Of a DNA stretch of 64,000 nucleotides, positions 30,843 through 41,380 are shown one piece after another. How positions within the stretch are numbered: position 1 is the first letter of the stretch; the number at the start of each line of letters is the position of its first letter. Position numbers and translations under genes: made by a program. The notes beneath the pieces are model-generated. The model made no database searches. It worked only from the letters and a program-made list of their open reading frames with translations, and was not told where the DNA came from. Source of the DNA: Exobasidium rhododendri (taxonomy: Eukaryota > Basidiomycota > Exobasidiomycetes > Exobasidiales > Exobasidiaceae); NCBI GenBank assembly GCA_026210745.1, contig CP110630.1:6696001-6760000 (forward strand), given 5' to 3'.

Positions 30843-32841
30843 ATGGCATCCCTATTTTCGCGATCGATACTGTCTCCCCTGAAGCTATGTCCTGAATCAG
30901 TCTCCAAGATCCAGCTTCTCCTTTCCCCGTCCTTGAGCGGCAGTCGCAATGCAAACAACAACACTCCTTTGACTGACAATTCGACGCCTGACAGTACACC
31001 TACAGCACCCTTTCTGCCAAGCTCTCTTCTTCCTGATATCATCCAGCAATGTCCCTCATTAAGCGGCAAGAATGCTACCTATACACCTTCACCACATTTA
31101 CCTTCTGGTCACATGCAAACAATCTATAGTGCCGGTGTGAATACAGTAGAGGAGGATGTCGTTCACTACAAGAGAAGAGTTCTATTGCTTCCTGACGGGG
31201 GCATCATAAGTCTTGACATTGCGGAAGAGCAGGGAAATGAAGGCAAGGATGGCGTAGGAACAGTAGTCATATGCCATGGCCTCACTGGTGGCAGTCAGGA
31301 AAGCTAGTGAGTGGAGGAGAGATTTGAGGGAAAGCTTCGCCCGACTTATGCATGCTCACTCAGCGTCAGGCATTGCGTAAAGAGGTTGAGGGATGGACCG
31401 GGCTATCGCTGCATTGTCGTCAACTTTCGAGGTTGTGAGTCGCATTAGCGTATGCATGAGTCTTGTCGTAATGCTGACCTTGATCTCAGGCGCCAACACT
31501 CCCGTCACCTCTGCTCAGCTCTACAGTGCAGCAAAGACGTCGGATCTGCGTTGTGCATTGCTGTTCATCACATCTATATACCCTCACAGCCCTTTGATAG
31601 GCCTATCATTCTCCTTGGGTGCCAATGTTCTCGCGAAGTACCTGGGGGAAGAAGGGGATGACTCTCCGCTATTGGCTGGTATTGCCTGTGCAGCACCTTT
31701 CCACCTTAAGAAAGGAAGCGACTTGCTCGAGCAGAGTGCAGTACGACGAACAGTATACAGTCGAGCCATGAATGCGAATTTGACGAGGGTGACTAGACGC
31801 CATGCTGCTACCTTGGACTTGGATGTGAACTTGCGAGATGCTATTGACGATCTTTTGGACCCCAAACGAGCTCAAGCTAGAGTACAATTACGTGGTGACA
31901 AAGTAGCAAAGAGCAAAGATACTCTCAAGTATGTCGATGATACAGTTGTTCGACTGCTCGGCGGCCATCGCAAGCCGTATGGGGAATTCACCTTTGAATC
32001 AGCTGACGACTATTACCGGAATGGAGGCGCTTTGACGACGTTGCATGGCCTCAAACGGCCTCTACTAGCCCTGAATGCTGATGACGATCCTATTGTCGCA
32101 AGTGAAGGCGTCACTGGATTGAAGCATCTCATGGGCTGGCACGACGAGAAGGAAGAAGAGGAGTATGGGCATACCGATTACATTATCTTGGCTACTACGC
32201 AAGGAGGTGGACACTTGGGATGGTGGGAGCAGTACAAGAAGCCCACTCGATGGATTCATTTGCCCGTCATTGACTTTGCAAAGGCTGTCATTGAGCAAAG
32301 TGGTCGACTGCTAGGTGACAGAGGCCAGACGACCGAGACGACGTACGACAATCACTCGAGAGTATCGAAGGAGGTCTTGATCGAGCTGATGCCGTCTAGT
32401 TTACTACCCTCCTACATTGAGGTGAAAGACCGAAGGGAGGATGCTGCTGCTTCTCCTCAGGAAGTAAATCGAGAGGACAAACAGTATGAAAGGGGTCCCA
32501 GGTTGCCCTGGCTCAGAACACATCTTCTTGATCAAGCACCTCTTCTGCATCCTAGCATGTCACGTCATGGTTGGTGTGGTCAAGAGCCGGCTTCAAAGGA
32601 CGACTTCCGTATGGATAGAAAGGGTGTTGTTGTTGATGACGAATCCGGCAAATCAAAAGGCTGGTGTGCTTTCAAGGCTGAAATGACCTGTGATGGGACT
32701 CGACCTGAAGTAGGCTACTTAGAATTACCGGCATGGACTAGAGTGGCGGGTGCTGGAGAGTATTTCCAGGGAGGTAAGGATACACCTGGCTTGTACGGCG
32801 ACGAGCGAGAGAAAGGGGATGGTACTATTGCAGGATTATAG
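30843..32841 (+). CDS. Alpha/beta hydrolase, Eht1/Eeb1/YheT-type esterase
   Basis: Exons 30843-31306, 31364-31434 and 31490-32841 give 628 residues. Family motifs appear in order: PHLPSGHMQTIY, TVVICHGLTGGSQESYVR (oxyanion region), VVNFRGCANTPVTS, then the nucleophile elbow GLSFSLGAN. The acid is in LNADDDPIV, and the catalytic His is in TQGGGHLGWW. In yeast this group makes medium-chain ethyl esters or hydrolyses them, and bacterial YheT is similar. The donor of exon 2 was placed at GGTT/GTGAGT because this restores the conserved RGCANTP. The C-terminal ~170 residues after the His extend beyond the common length and are partly acidic and disordered. There is no signal peptide. The neighbours give no pathway hint. 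Confidence 0.85.
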
Positions 32842-33658
32842 AGGGAAAAGGAAGCATAGACAGTTACAACGGCCACAAGGCGTCGCAATGCATGTACTAT
32901 ATTCTTAGCAGCATCCGTCTCTGCATTCGAATTGTTTACGAATGTGCTCAAGTGAAGCTTTAGCAGATCATCATACCCTCATGCATGCGAAAAAGGTGCG
33001 CAGAGGTGCACTCTGTCATGCTGATCGAAAGACTGGCGATGCAAGGCACTATCAAGTGAAGACTCTTGCAGCGGCAGCAGTCTCGGCTGAACGAAAGCAG
33101 GGAGGTGAATGGCTAAAGAGGCGCGCGCAACGTGAATGGGGGGGGCAACGAAGCCTTTACGCCCTGGGCACTCATTGAGAAGAGCATGGAGGGCGAGGTT
33201 CTGACGGCGTCGCATCCTTCATCTTCACTTCTCGCAGCTAGTGTTTGCTAAGCAAGAACTGGGTGGGTTGTTTCTTGTGTGTTGTTGTGCACACGAGGGC
33301 CAAGGTGGCACATTCACTTCAGCCAACATTCAGCGCCGTTCGTCACAAACATACGCCTTCCTTGTGACGGAACATCATCATCGCTGACCAGTGACTCGCA
33401 CCCGGCTTGCGAAAGACGTTGCTTGATGGAAATATAAGCAAAGGAGAACTTCGCCTTCACACCATGTTCCATCAGCAACGTCTACTCTCCCACCCCTACC
33501 AAGAGCTGCACCTATTACTCCCCTTTCACGCTTCACTGAAGTCAGAGCTAGCCTCGACCGTCCTCAAAAGCACTTTCTACACTTTCTACCGGTTACGATC
33601 AAACTCTACGTCGACCGTTTGCATCTTGCTCGACTATCATAATTCTCACTCGTGAAAG
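32842..33658. other. Intergenic region, 817 bases
   Basis: This holds the 3' flank of the esterase and the 5' flank of the secreted six-cysteine gene. A TATA-like AATATAAGC lies near 33430, about 230 bases before the start codon. A run of eight G occurs near 33138. No conserved coding or RNA gene was seen. Confidence 0.4.
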
Positions 33659-34830
33659 ATGAAGTTCTTCACCATCGTTTCGCTTGCAATCTCCGTTGCA
33701 TTACTTCCTGCTGCCCAAGCAGTACTGGAGCAGTCTCCACCTCACATGACATGGGTGCGCTTGTATGAAAAGGAAAATTGCGATGTCACTTTCCATCAGA
33801 CAGGCATTAAGGACTTCCAGCGTGTGGTCTGTGAAGCTCAATTGAAGCCAGGTGCACCAGGAGCTTGTATTGGTGGCAAGTTCCGTTCTTATCGAATCGA
33901 AGAGAGTCCCTTGAGCAAAGACCTTCCCAAGCTCGACAAGTTGGTGAGTAGCTTTGTAGAGATAGTAACTGGAGAGGCAATAGTGTTCTGAACCATCTGA
34001 TCCCTCTCTCTCTCTCCCTCTGTCCCGCGAAATGGCAGTTTGTCAAGTACAACACTACCGACTGCGCCTTTGGTCCCGATTTGTCAGCTGGGAAAGTATT
34101 CGAAACCAACCCTTCTAGTAATCCTCCGTTCTTACAGCCTGGCTGTCACAAATTCGATATCAAGAATGAGCTTGGTGTCAATCCCGACGCCTTCAATTCA
34201 TTCATGTGTACTTGGGGAGCTAAGGATATGCAGCCAGGCGGAGAAAGATTAGACGCATCACTCGATGGAGAAGAAGGCTTAGGAGGACCTGATAGGCCAG
34301 ACGGACCAGGGGGACCTGAAGGTTTCGATGATCTAGACGACCCAGAAGGACCTGACTCAGAGCTCGATGGACCACCAGAAGAATTTGGAGGACCGGGAGC
34401 ACTAGGTGGTCTTAGCCGACCAGGAGGACCACCCGGAATGATGAAGGGTCCAGGAGGAATGCCACCATCCGGAATGTCAAGAGGGCCTGATTTACCAGGA
34501 GGACCGCAAGAACGATTTGGAGCACCAGGAGGAATGGGCGGGCCAGGAGGACCACCCGGAATGATGAGGGGTCCAGGAGGTCCCTCACCACCACCTGGTA
34601 TGCTAAGAGGACCCGATGGGCCGCTTGGACACAGAGGGTCTGGAGTGCCAAAAGGACCAGATGCAATGATGAGAGGTCCACCACCGCCTGGAATGCTCAG
34701 AGGACCTGGGCCCGGAGGACTGGGGGGACCCGGGGGACCAGGGGGACCAGGAGGGCCAGGAGGGTCAGGAAGATTCGGAGGACCAAGAGGGCCAGGCGGA
34801 CCAGGTGGCGACATGGGACCAGATGCCTAA
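33659..34830 (+). CDS. Secreted six-cysteine protein with collagen-like Gly/Pro tail
   Basis: Exons 33659-33943 and 34039-34830 give 358 residues. The signal peptide is MKFFTIVSLAISVALLPAAQ, with cleavage near AQA. Residues about 22-150 form a compact domain with six cysteines (ENCDV, VVCEAQ, GACIGG, TDCAFG, PGCHKF, FMCTW), enough for three disulfides. An acidic linker (LDDPEGPDSELDG) leads into about 200 residues dominated by Gly, Pro and Met. Repeating units are of the type GGPPGMM(K/R)GPGG and PPPGMLRGP, interrupted and not strict Gly-X-Y triplets. The tail could be a wall or matrix anchor or an elastic spacer. I do not recognise the Cys domain. The antisense strand is also open over the tail because of the repeat composition. 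Confidence 0.82.
34380..34820 (+). repeat. Imperfect GGA/CCA-rich minisatellite coding the Gly/Pro tail
   Basis: Short units such as GGACCAGGAGGACC recur with variation throughout. The strand is very G-rich at 34700-34810, with many GGG runs that could form G-quadruplexes. Length variation between strains is likely at such a locus. Confidence 0.7.
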
Positions 34831-35156
34831 TGTGTTCACTCCGTGCTACTGAAATGATGCTCACGGTGACCCGACTGTCTTTCCTTTGTAATCGTATTCT
34901 CTTCTCTACATTCATTGTAAGGCATACCATGCCAGATGGTTCTACAGTATTGTAGTGATGTGTGTGATTCATTTACGCGTACAATCTGCCGATCGAGTGT
35001 TGGTCTTGTACCCCCCTTTAGCGTGGGGGATTTCACTTTACCTTTGTTGCAATGACCAGGACTCGGTGACAGTCTCTTCTCTTTCTGCTCCTGGCGACGT
35101 TGCTAGCGAGGCGATACAGTACACCCCTTGCACCGAGCGCTACACCACTCGGCATC
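34831..35156. other. Intergenic region, 326 bases
   Basis: This holds the 3' flank of the secreted gene and the Ku80 promoter. No distinctive signal was seen. Confidence 0.4.
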
Positions 35157-38152
35157 ATGTCGCTCGCGGTGAGTTTGAGGCTGTAGGGTTGAGGCGAGTG
35201 TGCAGCTGAAAGACTGCTTTTCATGTTGCAGCGGTCTGTCATCAGCTTCTGCATCGACATTTCGCCGACGATGGGAGCCAAGCGAAAGATCACAGAGGAG
35301 GTAACCTTGCCTTCTCAAGAAGGGGAAGCCACTACTAGAGAGAGGACAACGACGGATCTGCAGTGGATCAACGAATTCGTCGCAAAGAAGATTCAGAATT
35401 ATGTGAGTGTACACCCACTCTTCTTCCCCTTCTCGCGGATGAAACTCACTTAATGCTCTCCACACAGATCCTTTCCGGTCTCAAGACTGCTAAGGTGCAC
35501 CTGCTTCTCTTTGGATCGCCTCGTGAGTCTTGCTGGAATGCCGCTGGTTGGAGAGCAACGCTTCTGACCACGCTACTCTGCAGGTACGAACAATACCTTG
35601 CTAGAGTCGACCGATGTTAAGGAAGGCTACGAGGGCATCGATGAGATATTCAAGCCAGATCAGCCTACGATAGCCACATTGGAGCTGCTTAGATGCTTGC
35701 GAGCTTCCAAAGCAGAGGAAAAGCCTTACCCTGCTGATCCCTTAGATGCCCTGGTGGCCGCCATTACCACGCTCAATAACAAGGCGGCCGGTGGGACTAC
35801 AAACACATGGAGAAGAACCATCTATCTCATCACGGATGGCAAGTCGGTGATGAATAAAAGCGACGTCAAGCTAATTCAAGACAAGCTCATCGAGGACAAC
35901 ATTACGTTGAAGGTGGTGTGAGTAGATCGCAGAGTCTCCTACAGCTTTGTCACTAATGTTCTTTGGGTTCTTTGCGTTTCCTTTGACAGAGGAATCGACT
36001 TTGACGATGCCGAGGTCGGCTTCAAGGAAGAGGACAAAGATGCCATCAAGGCAGATAATGAAGCATGGTGGCGGACATTCCTTGCATCGCTGCCTAGCTC
36101 AGGAATGGCAACAGCTGCGCATGTGATTGCACAATCATCCTTGCCATCCATACACCTGCAAGGCTCGGCTCCCACCGCCACCAGTCTTACCTTTGGCGAT
36201 CCAGCGGAGAGGCACACAGGCAACGAGGTCATGAATGTCCCGGTGAAGCTGTACAAAGCTACAGCAACTGCGAGGCCACTCGGTCAGAAGAAGTTGAGCA
36301 AGATAGCGCAAGAAAGTGCGGCGGCTCAAAGCCAGACAGCGAGAATGTCGCAGCAATTCAGTCAATACAAGCCTAGCAGCACACCACACCTAGCCAGTCG
36401 CAAGAGCGCAGAAGAGCAAATGCAAAACGGTGAGACAGGCTTGACATACGGTGTCCAGCTGCAGAAGAAGTACTTTATCAAGGATGACTTGGAAATGGTG
36501 GAGGGCGGGATAGAGGGAGCTGAACCCCTTGCAGAAGGTGCTGAGGAGAAGTTCGACAAGGCGTACAAGCTAGGAGCTACTCTGGTTGCCATCAACGAGG
36601 ATCTAGAGAGGCAATTAGATACAACAGCAGGCATGGAGATTATCCAATTCACCAACAGCAGATCCTACCGTCGTCAGTACCACATGGGAGAGACATGGTT
36701 CCTCTTCGCTAGTGATGGCAACTACAAGGCGCAATTGCAACTTTCCAGCTTGATCAATGCAATGTCACTTCAGGCCAAATATGCCATCGTCCGATTCGTC
36801 CGTCGAGACGGAGCAGAACCAAAGGTGAGTTGGAAGAGCAAGATGACGATGATGCACGTCCGGTCTGTTCATGAAAGAAAGGTCCTCTCTGGTAACTGCA
36901 GCTTGGCATTCTCGCACCTGTGGTGAAGGGAGAGATCGACAGCGTCCCCTGTGAATGCCTGTGCTATGTGGAAGCACCATTCCGAGAAGACTTGAAGCGG
37001 TTCACATTTCCACCTCTAGATCGAGTGATCAACCGAGATGGCAAGGAATTAGAGGAGCATGCTAGTCTGCCCTCGACAGAGATGCAAAGCTGCATGGACG
37101 AGATGGTAGACAGCATGGATCTGATGGATGCAGCAGAAGAAGAAGAGGGAGAAGGCAGTGAAGCAGAGCCGTGGTTCAAGTGTGTGGAAAGCTTCAATCC
37201 TGCCATCCACGCAACAAAAGAGGCCGTCTCATGGCGAGTATTTCATCCAGAAGACAAGTCTCTCCCTCGACCGCACCCTGAAGTGATCAAGTATCTGCAG
37301 ATACCGAAGAAGGTAGAGAAACGATCGCTGGAGGTAGGAAAGCGATGTCGAGATATTTTTGAGCTGGGTGCTTGTGAGTGGACATGGTTATGAGAAAGAA
37401 GTGTAAATTGTGCTGGTAGAGAATGTGGACTGAAAGACAATTTATGCGGCCTAGATTTCCCCGTCGACAAGAAGGCAGCAAAAAGGCAGGCGGAGGAGCG
37501 TGCTAGGTTGGCTGGAGATGTGATGGAAGATGAAGAGAAGAAGGAGATCAATCTCGAGGGAGTCATGGATGAAGAGGTAGCAGCCGAGGAAGCAGCTAGA
37601 AAGACACATCCCAAGAAGCAGATCGCAGATGATAGCGACACAGAGACAGAGGAGGACGAGGAGGAGGATGTCATCAGGGCAGCATCCGTAATCTCCCCTT
37701 CCAAGGCTAAAGACAGTGGGCAAGCTCGAGCAAAGACAACATTCTCTGATGTGTCGGCAGATAAGAGTGCAAGCCCAACGACGACCAAGTTTGAGGAGAA
37801 ATTGGCCGATCCCAAGTTTCAGGTGGAAGACGTTCTTGATGAAATGGGGGACGACATCATCTCCCATGTCACCACAAGCTTCGGCTCCAATGGATACAGC
37901 CAAGCAAGTCAGCTCATCAAAGCAATGAGAAAAGCGGCAATCGAGTATGAAGAAGTGGACTTGTTCAACTCTTTCCTTCGCAAGTTTAAAGATCTGGTGC
38001 TGGATGAAAGTGCATCACGCCCTCGAGTCGACTTTTGGGATCGATTCATGAGAGGAATAGAGGCTCTCAGCTTAATCACAGACAAGGAGTCGTTGGCAGA
38101 AGACTCTGTGAACGTCTCTGACAAGGATTCACTTGACTTTATCAATTTGTAA
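35157..38152 (+). CDS. KU80: Ku80, DNA end-binding subunit of non-homologous end joining
   Basis: Seven exons (35157-35168, 35232-35402, 35468-35522, 35584-35917, 35990-36824, 36902-37373, 37455-38152) give 858 residues. It begins MSLA-RSVISFCIDISPTMG, the Ku vWA fold. The central Ku beta-barrel has TYGVQLQKKYFIKDDLEMVE, AMSLQAKYAIVRFVRR and the GILAPVV strand. The acidic segment (TETEEDEEEDV) is followed by a C-terminal helical domain with KAAIEYEEVDLFNSFLRK. Ku80 dimerises with Ku70 around DNA ends in the nucleus. Exon 1 has only four codons. All junctions were checked for phase. It is longer than yeast Ku80, mainly in the linkers. Its last residues, DSLDFINL, are acidic-hydrophobic. Confidence 0.92.
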
Positions 38153-38428
38153 TAGTAAGATCTGCTACTCTCTCGTCCGTCACATTGTAATGATATATCG
38201 TCGCAAGAGTGAGTCAATTCGGGGGAAGTCCTAGCGACATGGCAAAGCAAAGTGACACCCGTTACCCTGTAGACGGCATGGAAGTCGGAGTTGCAGTGTC
38301 GATGGGGTCAATCAAGAGACGCATAAGTATCATGTGATTGTGTCAGATAATGAAGGTGTTATTGCACAGGAGGGGAGTTGGAGTTTAGAAAAGAGAGAAA
38401 GACAAGGACAGCAGCGAAAGCTCTACCT

Positions 38429-39486
38429 CTATTGACCCTTGAAAGAGGCAATCTTGTCGGCAATCTTTTGCTTTCGTTGTTGGTAAGTGAGCTTGGCAGT
38501 TCTGTACTTGGCAGACTCGGCCTTCCAGTCCGTTGATTTTTCAGTAGCCTTGAAGGTGGGGTCTTCTCGAATGGCAGCAAAGGCACTCTCGTAGATTTCT
38601 TCGAGGTCTTCACTTCCGACGTCGTCGGCGAGGTAGGTGGAGAAGTGCTTCTTGAATCTGTCATCATAAAGAAAGAGAGAAGCGGCAAAGTTTAGTCACA
38701 TTGCGGGAAGATGACACACACAATGCCAACGTCTGAACTCACCTCTCGTCATCTTCTTCTTCCAAGCTCTCCATGAATTCAGCGACGTGGCTTCCACGGA
38801 TGTATCCGCTCAAGACGTCAGAGTCCAGTTCCTTTGTCTCGGGGTCGTATCCGGGAAATCTCTTCTCCGAGTGAGGAATGAGCATACCACCGTCAGAAGC
38901 TCCCTTCATGGCAGCAAAGACTCGAGATCCGGTAGAGGTTCTCTTCAGTCCAACGTCGAGGTAACACTTGAAAGGTCTTGGTTCGTCATCGCCAAGAGCT
39001 TCGGTCTCAAGCATAGCTCCATCAGGCTCAGTCACACCCTCGTACTTGTCGGCCAAGTTGAGGATGGTCAAAGCTCGTCGTGCACAGAGAAGACCAGTGG
39101 CATATGCTGAACGCAGACGAAGAAAGGAGAGGAAAAAGTCTCAGTGATGCTATCATTAGACACACACACACATCTTAGATCCGAGGAAACTCACCGGCAC
39201 TCCAGTTGCTTAGACCGTGCTTGATTCCGTATCGTGGTAGCTCTCTGCTGGATGCATGTGTGAGGACAAGGTCACCTTGAATTTTGGCAGAGACAATTTG
39301 GACAGTGACGAATTTGTTGGAGAAACGGACGACGAGACGGTACTTTGGTGCGTTGTACTTGTCCTTGGCTTGACTGGTCAAACTCTTTCTTGCTTGGTAG
39401 TCGGTCTTTCCTTCTCTACGACGTCTATACTTGACCTGGTATCGACTGAAGTAAGCGCTGTTCTTTGTATTCTTGACGAAAGGCAT
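38429..39486 (-). CDS. RPL5: 60S ribosomal protein L5 (uL18)
   Basis: Exons 39486-39195, 39106-38743 and 38657-38429 give 294 residues, as in other fungi. It begins [17 protein letters not shown], with [50 protein letters not shown] and the [24 protein letters not shown] core. It binds 5S rRNA and travels with L11 into the 60S subunit. The ATG at 39486 was chosen over an upstream in-frame one because it matches the family start. It is head-to-head with RPL15. The short convergent gap to Ku80 is 276 bases. Confidence 0.97.
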
Positions 39487-40073
39487 CTTGGCTAGAGGAT
39501 GCAGTGGTGGTGAATCAAACCTAGACGTTCGATTGCTTCTCGTCAATTCTCACACCGCAGCCTGCAAGTCTGAATTCTCACTTCTAAATTGAAGATGTAA
39601 AATCGCACGAAACACAAAAACGTGGCTCCGAATGTGTGAATTTGGCGCGCATTTTTCGTTGCTGCAGGAGGATGGATTAAGGCTGCGGTCAGTACACGTG
39701 AAGAAGCAGATGCAGCACTTTAGAGAATTTGGCACTGGACTGACAGAGGCCTGTGAATTAGGGTCGAGAGAAGGGAAAGGATTGTGCTACTGATCCTCTC
39801 TTAATCTCACACGGATCTTCAAGGTGAGTTTTGCATCATAAGGAAAGGGTGCGGATTGTTGGGACATGAAGGGAGTCATGGTGGTCATGACGGACATCTC
39901 AACACTTCGACCGGGGAGGGAAAGATTCAGAAGGAAGTGAAAAGTGACATCAGGAATGTATGAGGGATGCAGAGCGCAGGACTTGTGATGGTGTCAAGCG
40001 AAAGCAACTTCATCCAGAGAAAGAGATACAGTCAACTAACCTTTCGATCCTCTCGCTTTGTCCTACGCCTCAG
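39487..40073. promoter_or_regulatory. Bidirectional ribosomal promoter RPL5/RPL15 with CACGTG and 5'UTR intron
   Basis: 587 bases separate the two start codons. A CACGTG palindrome lies at 39695-39700. On the RPL15 side, an AAG/GTGAGT donor at 39824 and a CAG acceptor directly before the ATG at 40074 define a probable 5'UTR intron of 250 bases. No guide RNA was convincingly recognised in it. Confidence 0.6.
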
Positions 40074-40767
40074 ATGGGTGCCTACAAATACTTGGAGGCC
40101 ATTCAGACCAAGAAGCAGTCGGATCTGCTCCGATTCTTGCTTCGAGTTCGATGCTGGGAATACAGACAGTTGCACGTCATCCACCGTGCTTCAAGGCCTT
40201 CGCGCCCTGACAAGGCTCGTCGATTGGGCTACAGGTGCGTTTCACACAGAGGAGGAGGAAGGTGGTGGGATTGACTGATGGCTAATGCATTCGATTTATG
40301 TCCGTCCCATCTACAGAGCGAAGCAAGGATTTGTTATCTACCGAGTCCGAGTTCGTCGTGGTAACCGCAAGAAGCACGTTCCCAAGGGAGCTACGTACGG
40401 AAAGCCAGTCCACCATGGTGTAAATCACCTCAAATACCAGAGAAGCTTGCGAAGCACTGCCGAAGAGAGAGTCGGACGAAAGTGTGGAAATTTGCGAATC
40501 TTGAACAGTTACTGGATCAACCAGGACGGTGTGTACAAGTACTACGAAGTCATTGCCGTCGACCCATCACACAATGCCATCCGACGAGACCCACGTATCA
40601 GCTGGATCGTCAACCCCGTTCACAAACACAGAGAAGCTCGTGGTCTCACTGCGGACGGAAAGAAGAGTCGTGGTCAAGGAAAGGGACACCGATTCAACAA
40701 GACTGCTCCCGGTAAGAATGCAGCTATCAGACGTCGTGATACGCTCAATCTTCGTCGTTACCGTTAG
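40074..40767 (+). CDS. RPL15: 60S ribosomal protein L15 (eL15)
   Basis: Exons 40074-40234 and 40317-40767 give 203 residues. It starts [20 protein letters not shown] and continues [71 protein letters not shown], and ends [12 protein letters not shown]. All are near-invariant in eukaryotic L15, a 25S rRNA-binding protein of the large subunit. The coding start is immediately preceded by a splice acceptor (CCTCAG/ATG), so a leader intron is likely. It shares its promoter space with RPL5. Confidence 0.97.
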
Positions 40768-41380
40768 TCGGCTTCAACTCTGTATTGCACCCTACTCCTC
40801 CCCACCGATATGTGATGAAATTGTCATTTTCCCATATGTTCATGCTGCAGGATGATAAACGATGAGAAGATTCCGCGTAGGATCATGTGTTTGACTGTAA
40901 TACATGGTACGTAGTGTACGAGAAGTCTGCCTCTCCATCACAGTCCTGCGAGACAGCATTCACAGCTCATTCAAGGTCCATCTTCGATTCGACGAGAGTG
41001 TTAAGTATACATAAGCAGCAAGTTGTCCAGAAGAAAGGGATCAACTGTACATGGTCACGGCGTGGCATTCTCCGGCCTGCCATTTAGTTTACATTTCTTC
41101 TTTTCGACGTGGACGATATCCAACCTTTACCCTTACCTTTTACTAGTCTAAATTCGCACTCCAACTAAAAGATAACCGTACTATCGGACGCGGGAACGAG
41201 TCTTATCTTTGTCCAAGGCAAATTAGTATGGGGGGAGAAAGGAAGAGGGGTGGGACGAAGGGACAGGTTCGGCGCAATGATGATTATTGGTAGGAACACC
41301 TCGAATCTTTTGTCCTTGGCCTTACACTGCATCCTACTCCGGCATTGTTGCTAGCATCTTCAAGCTTGACCAAATAAAAT
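40768..41380. other. Intergenic region, 613 bases
   Basis: This holds the 3' flank of RPL15 and the 5' flank of guanine deaminase. It is somewhat AT-richer than its neighbours (for example, TTTACATTTCTTCTTTTCG near 41090). No RNA gene or coding signal was seen. Confidence 0.4.

Noticed and set aside
34146-34814. 222-codon Pro/Gly-rich frame on the minus strand
   Set aside because: It is the complement of the Gly/Pro repeat of the secreted gene, open only because of repeat composition.
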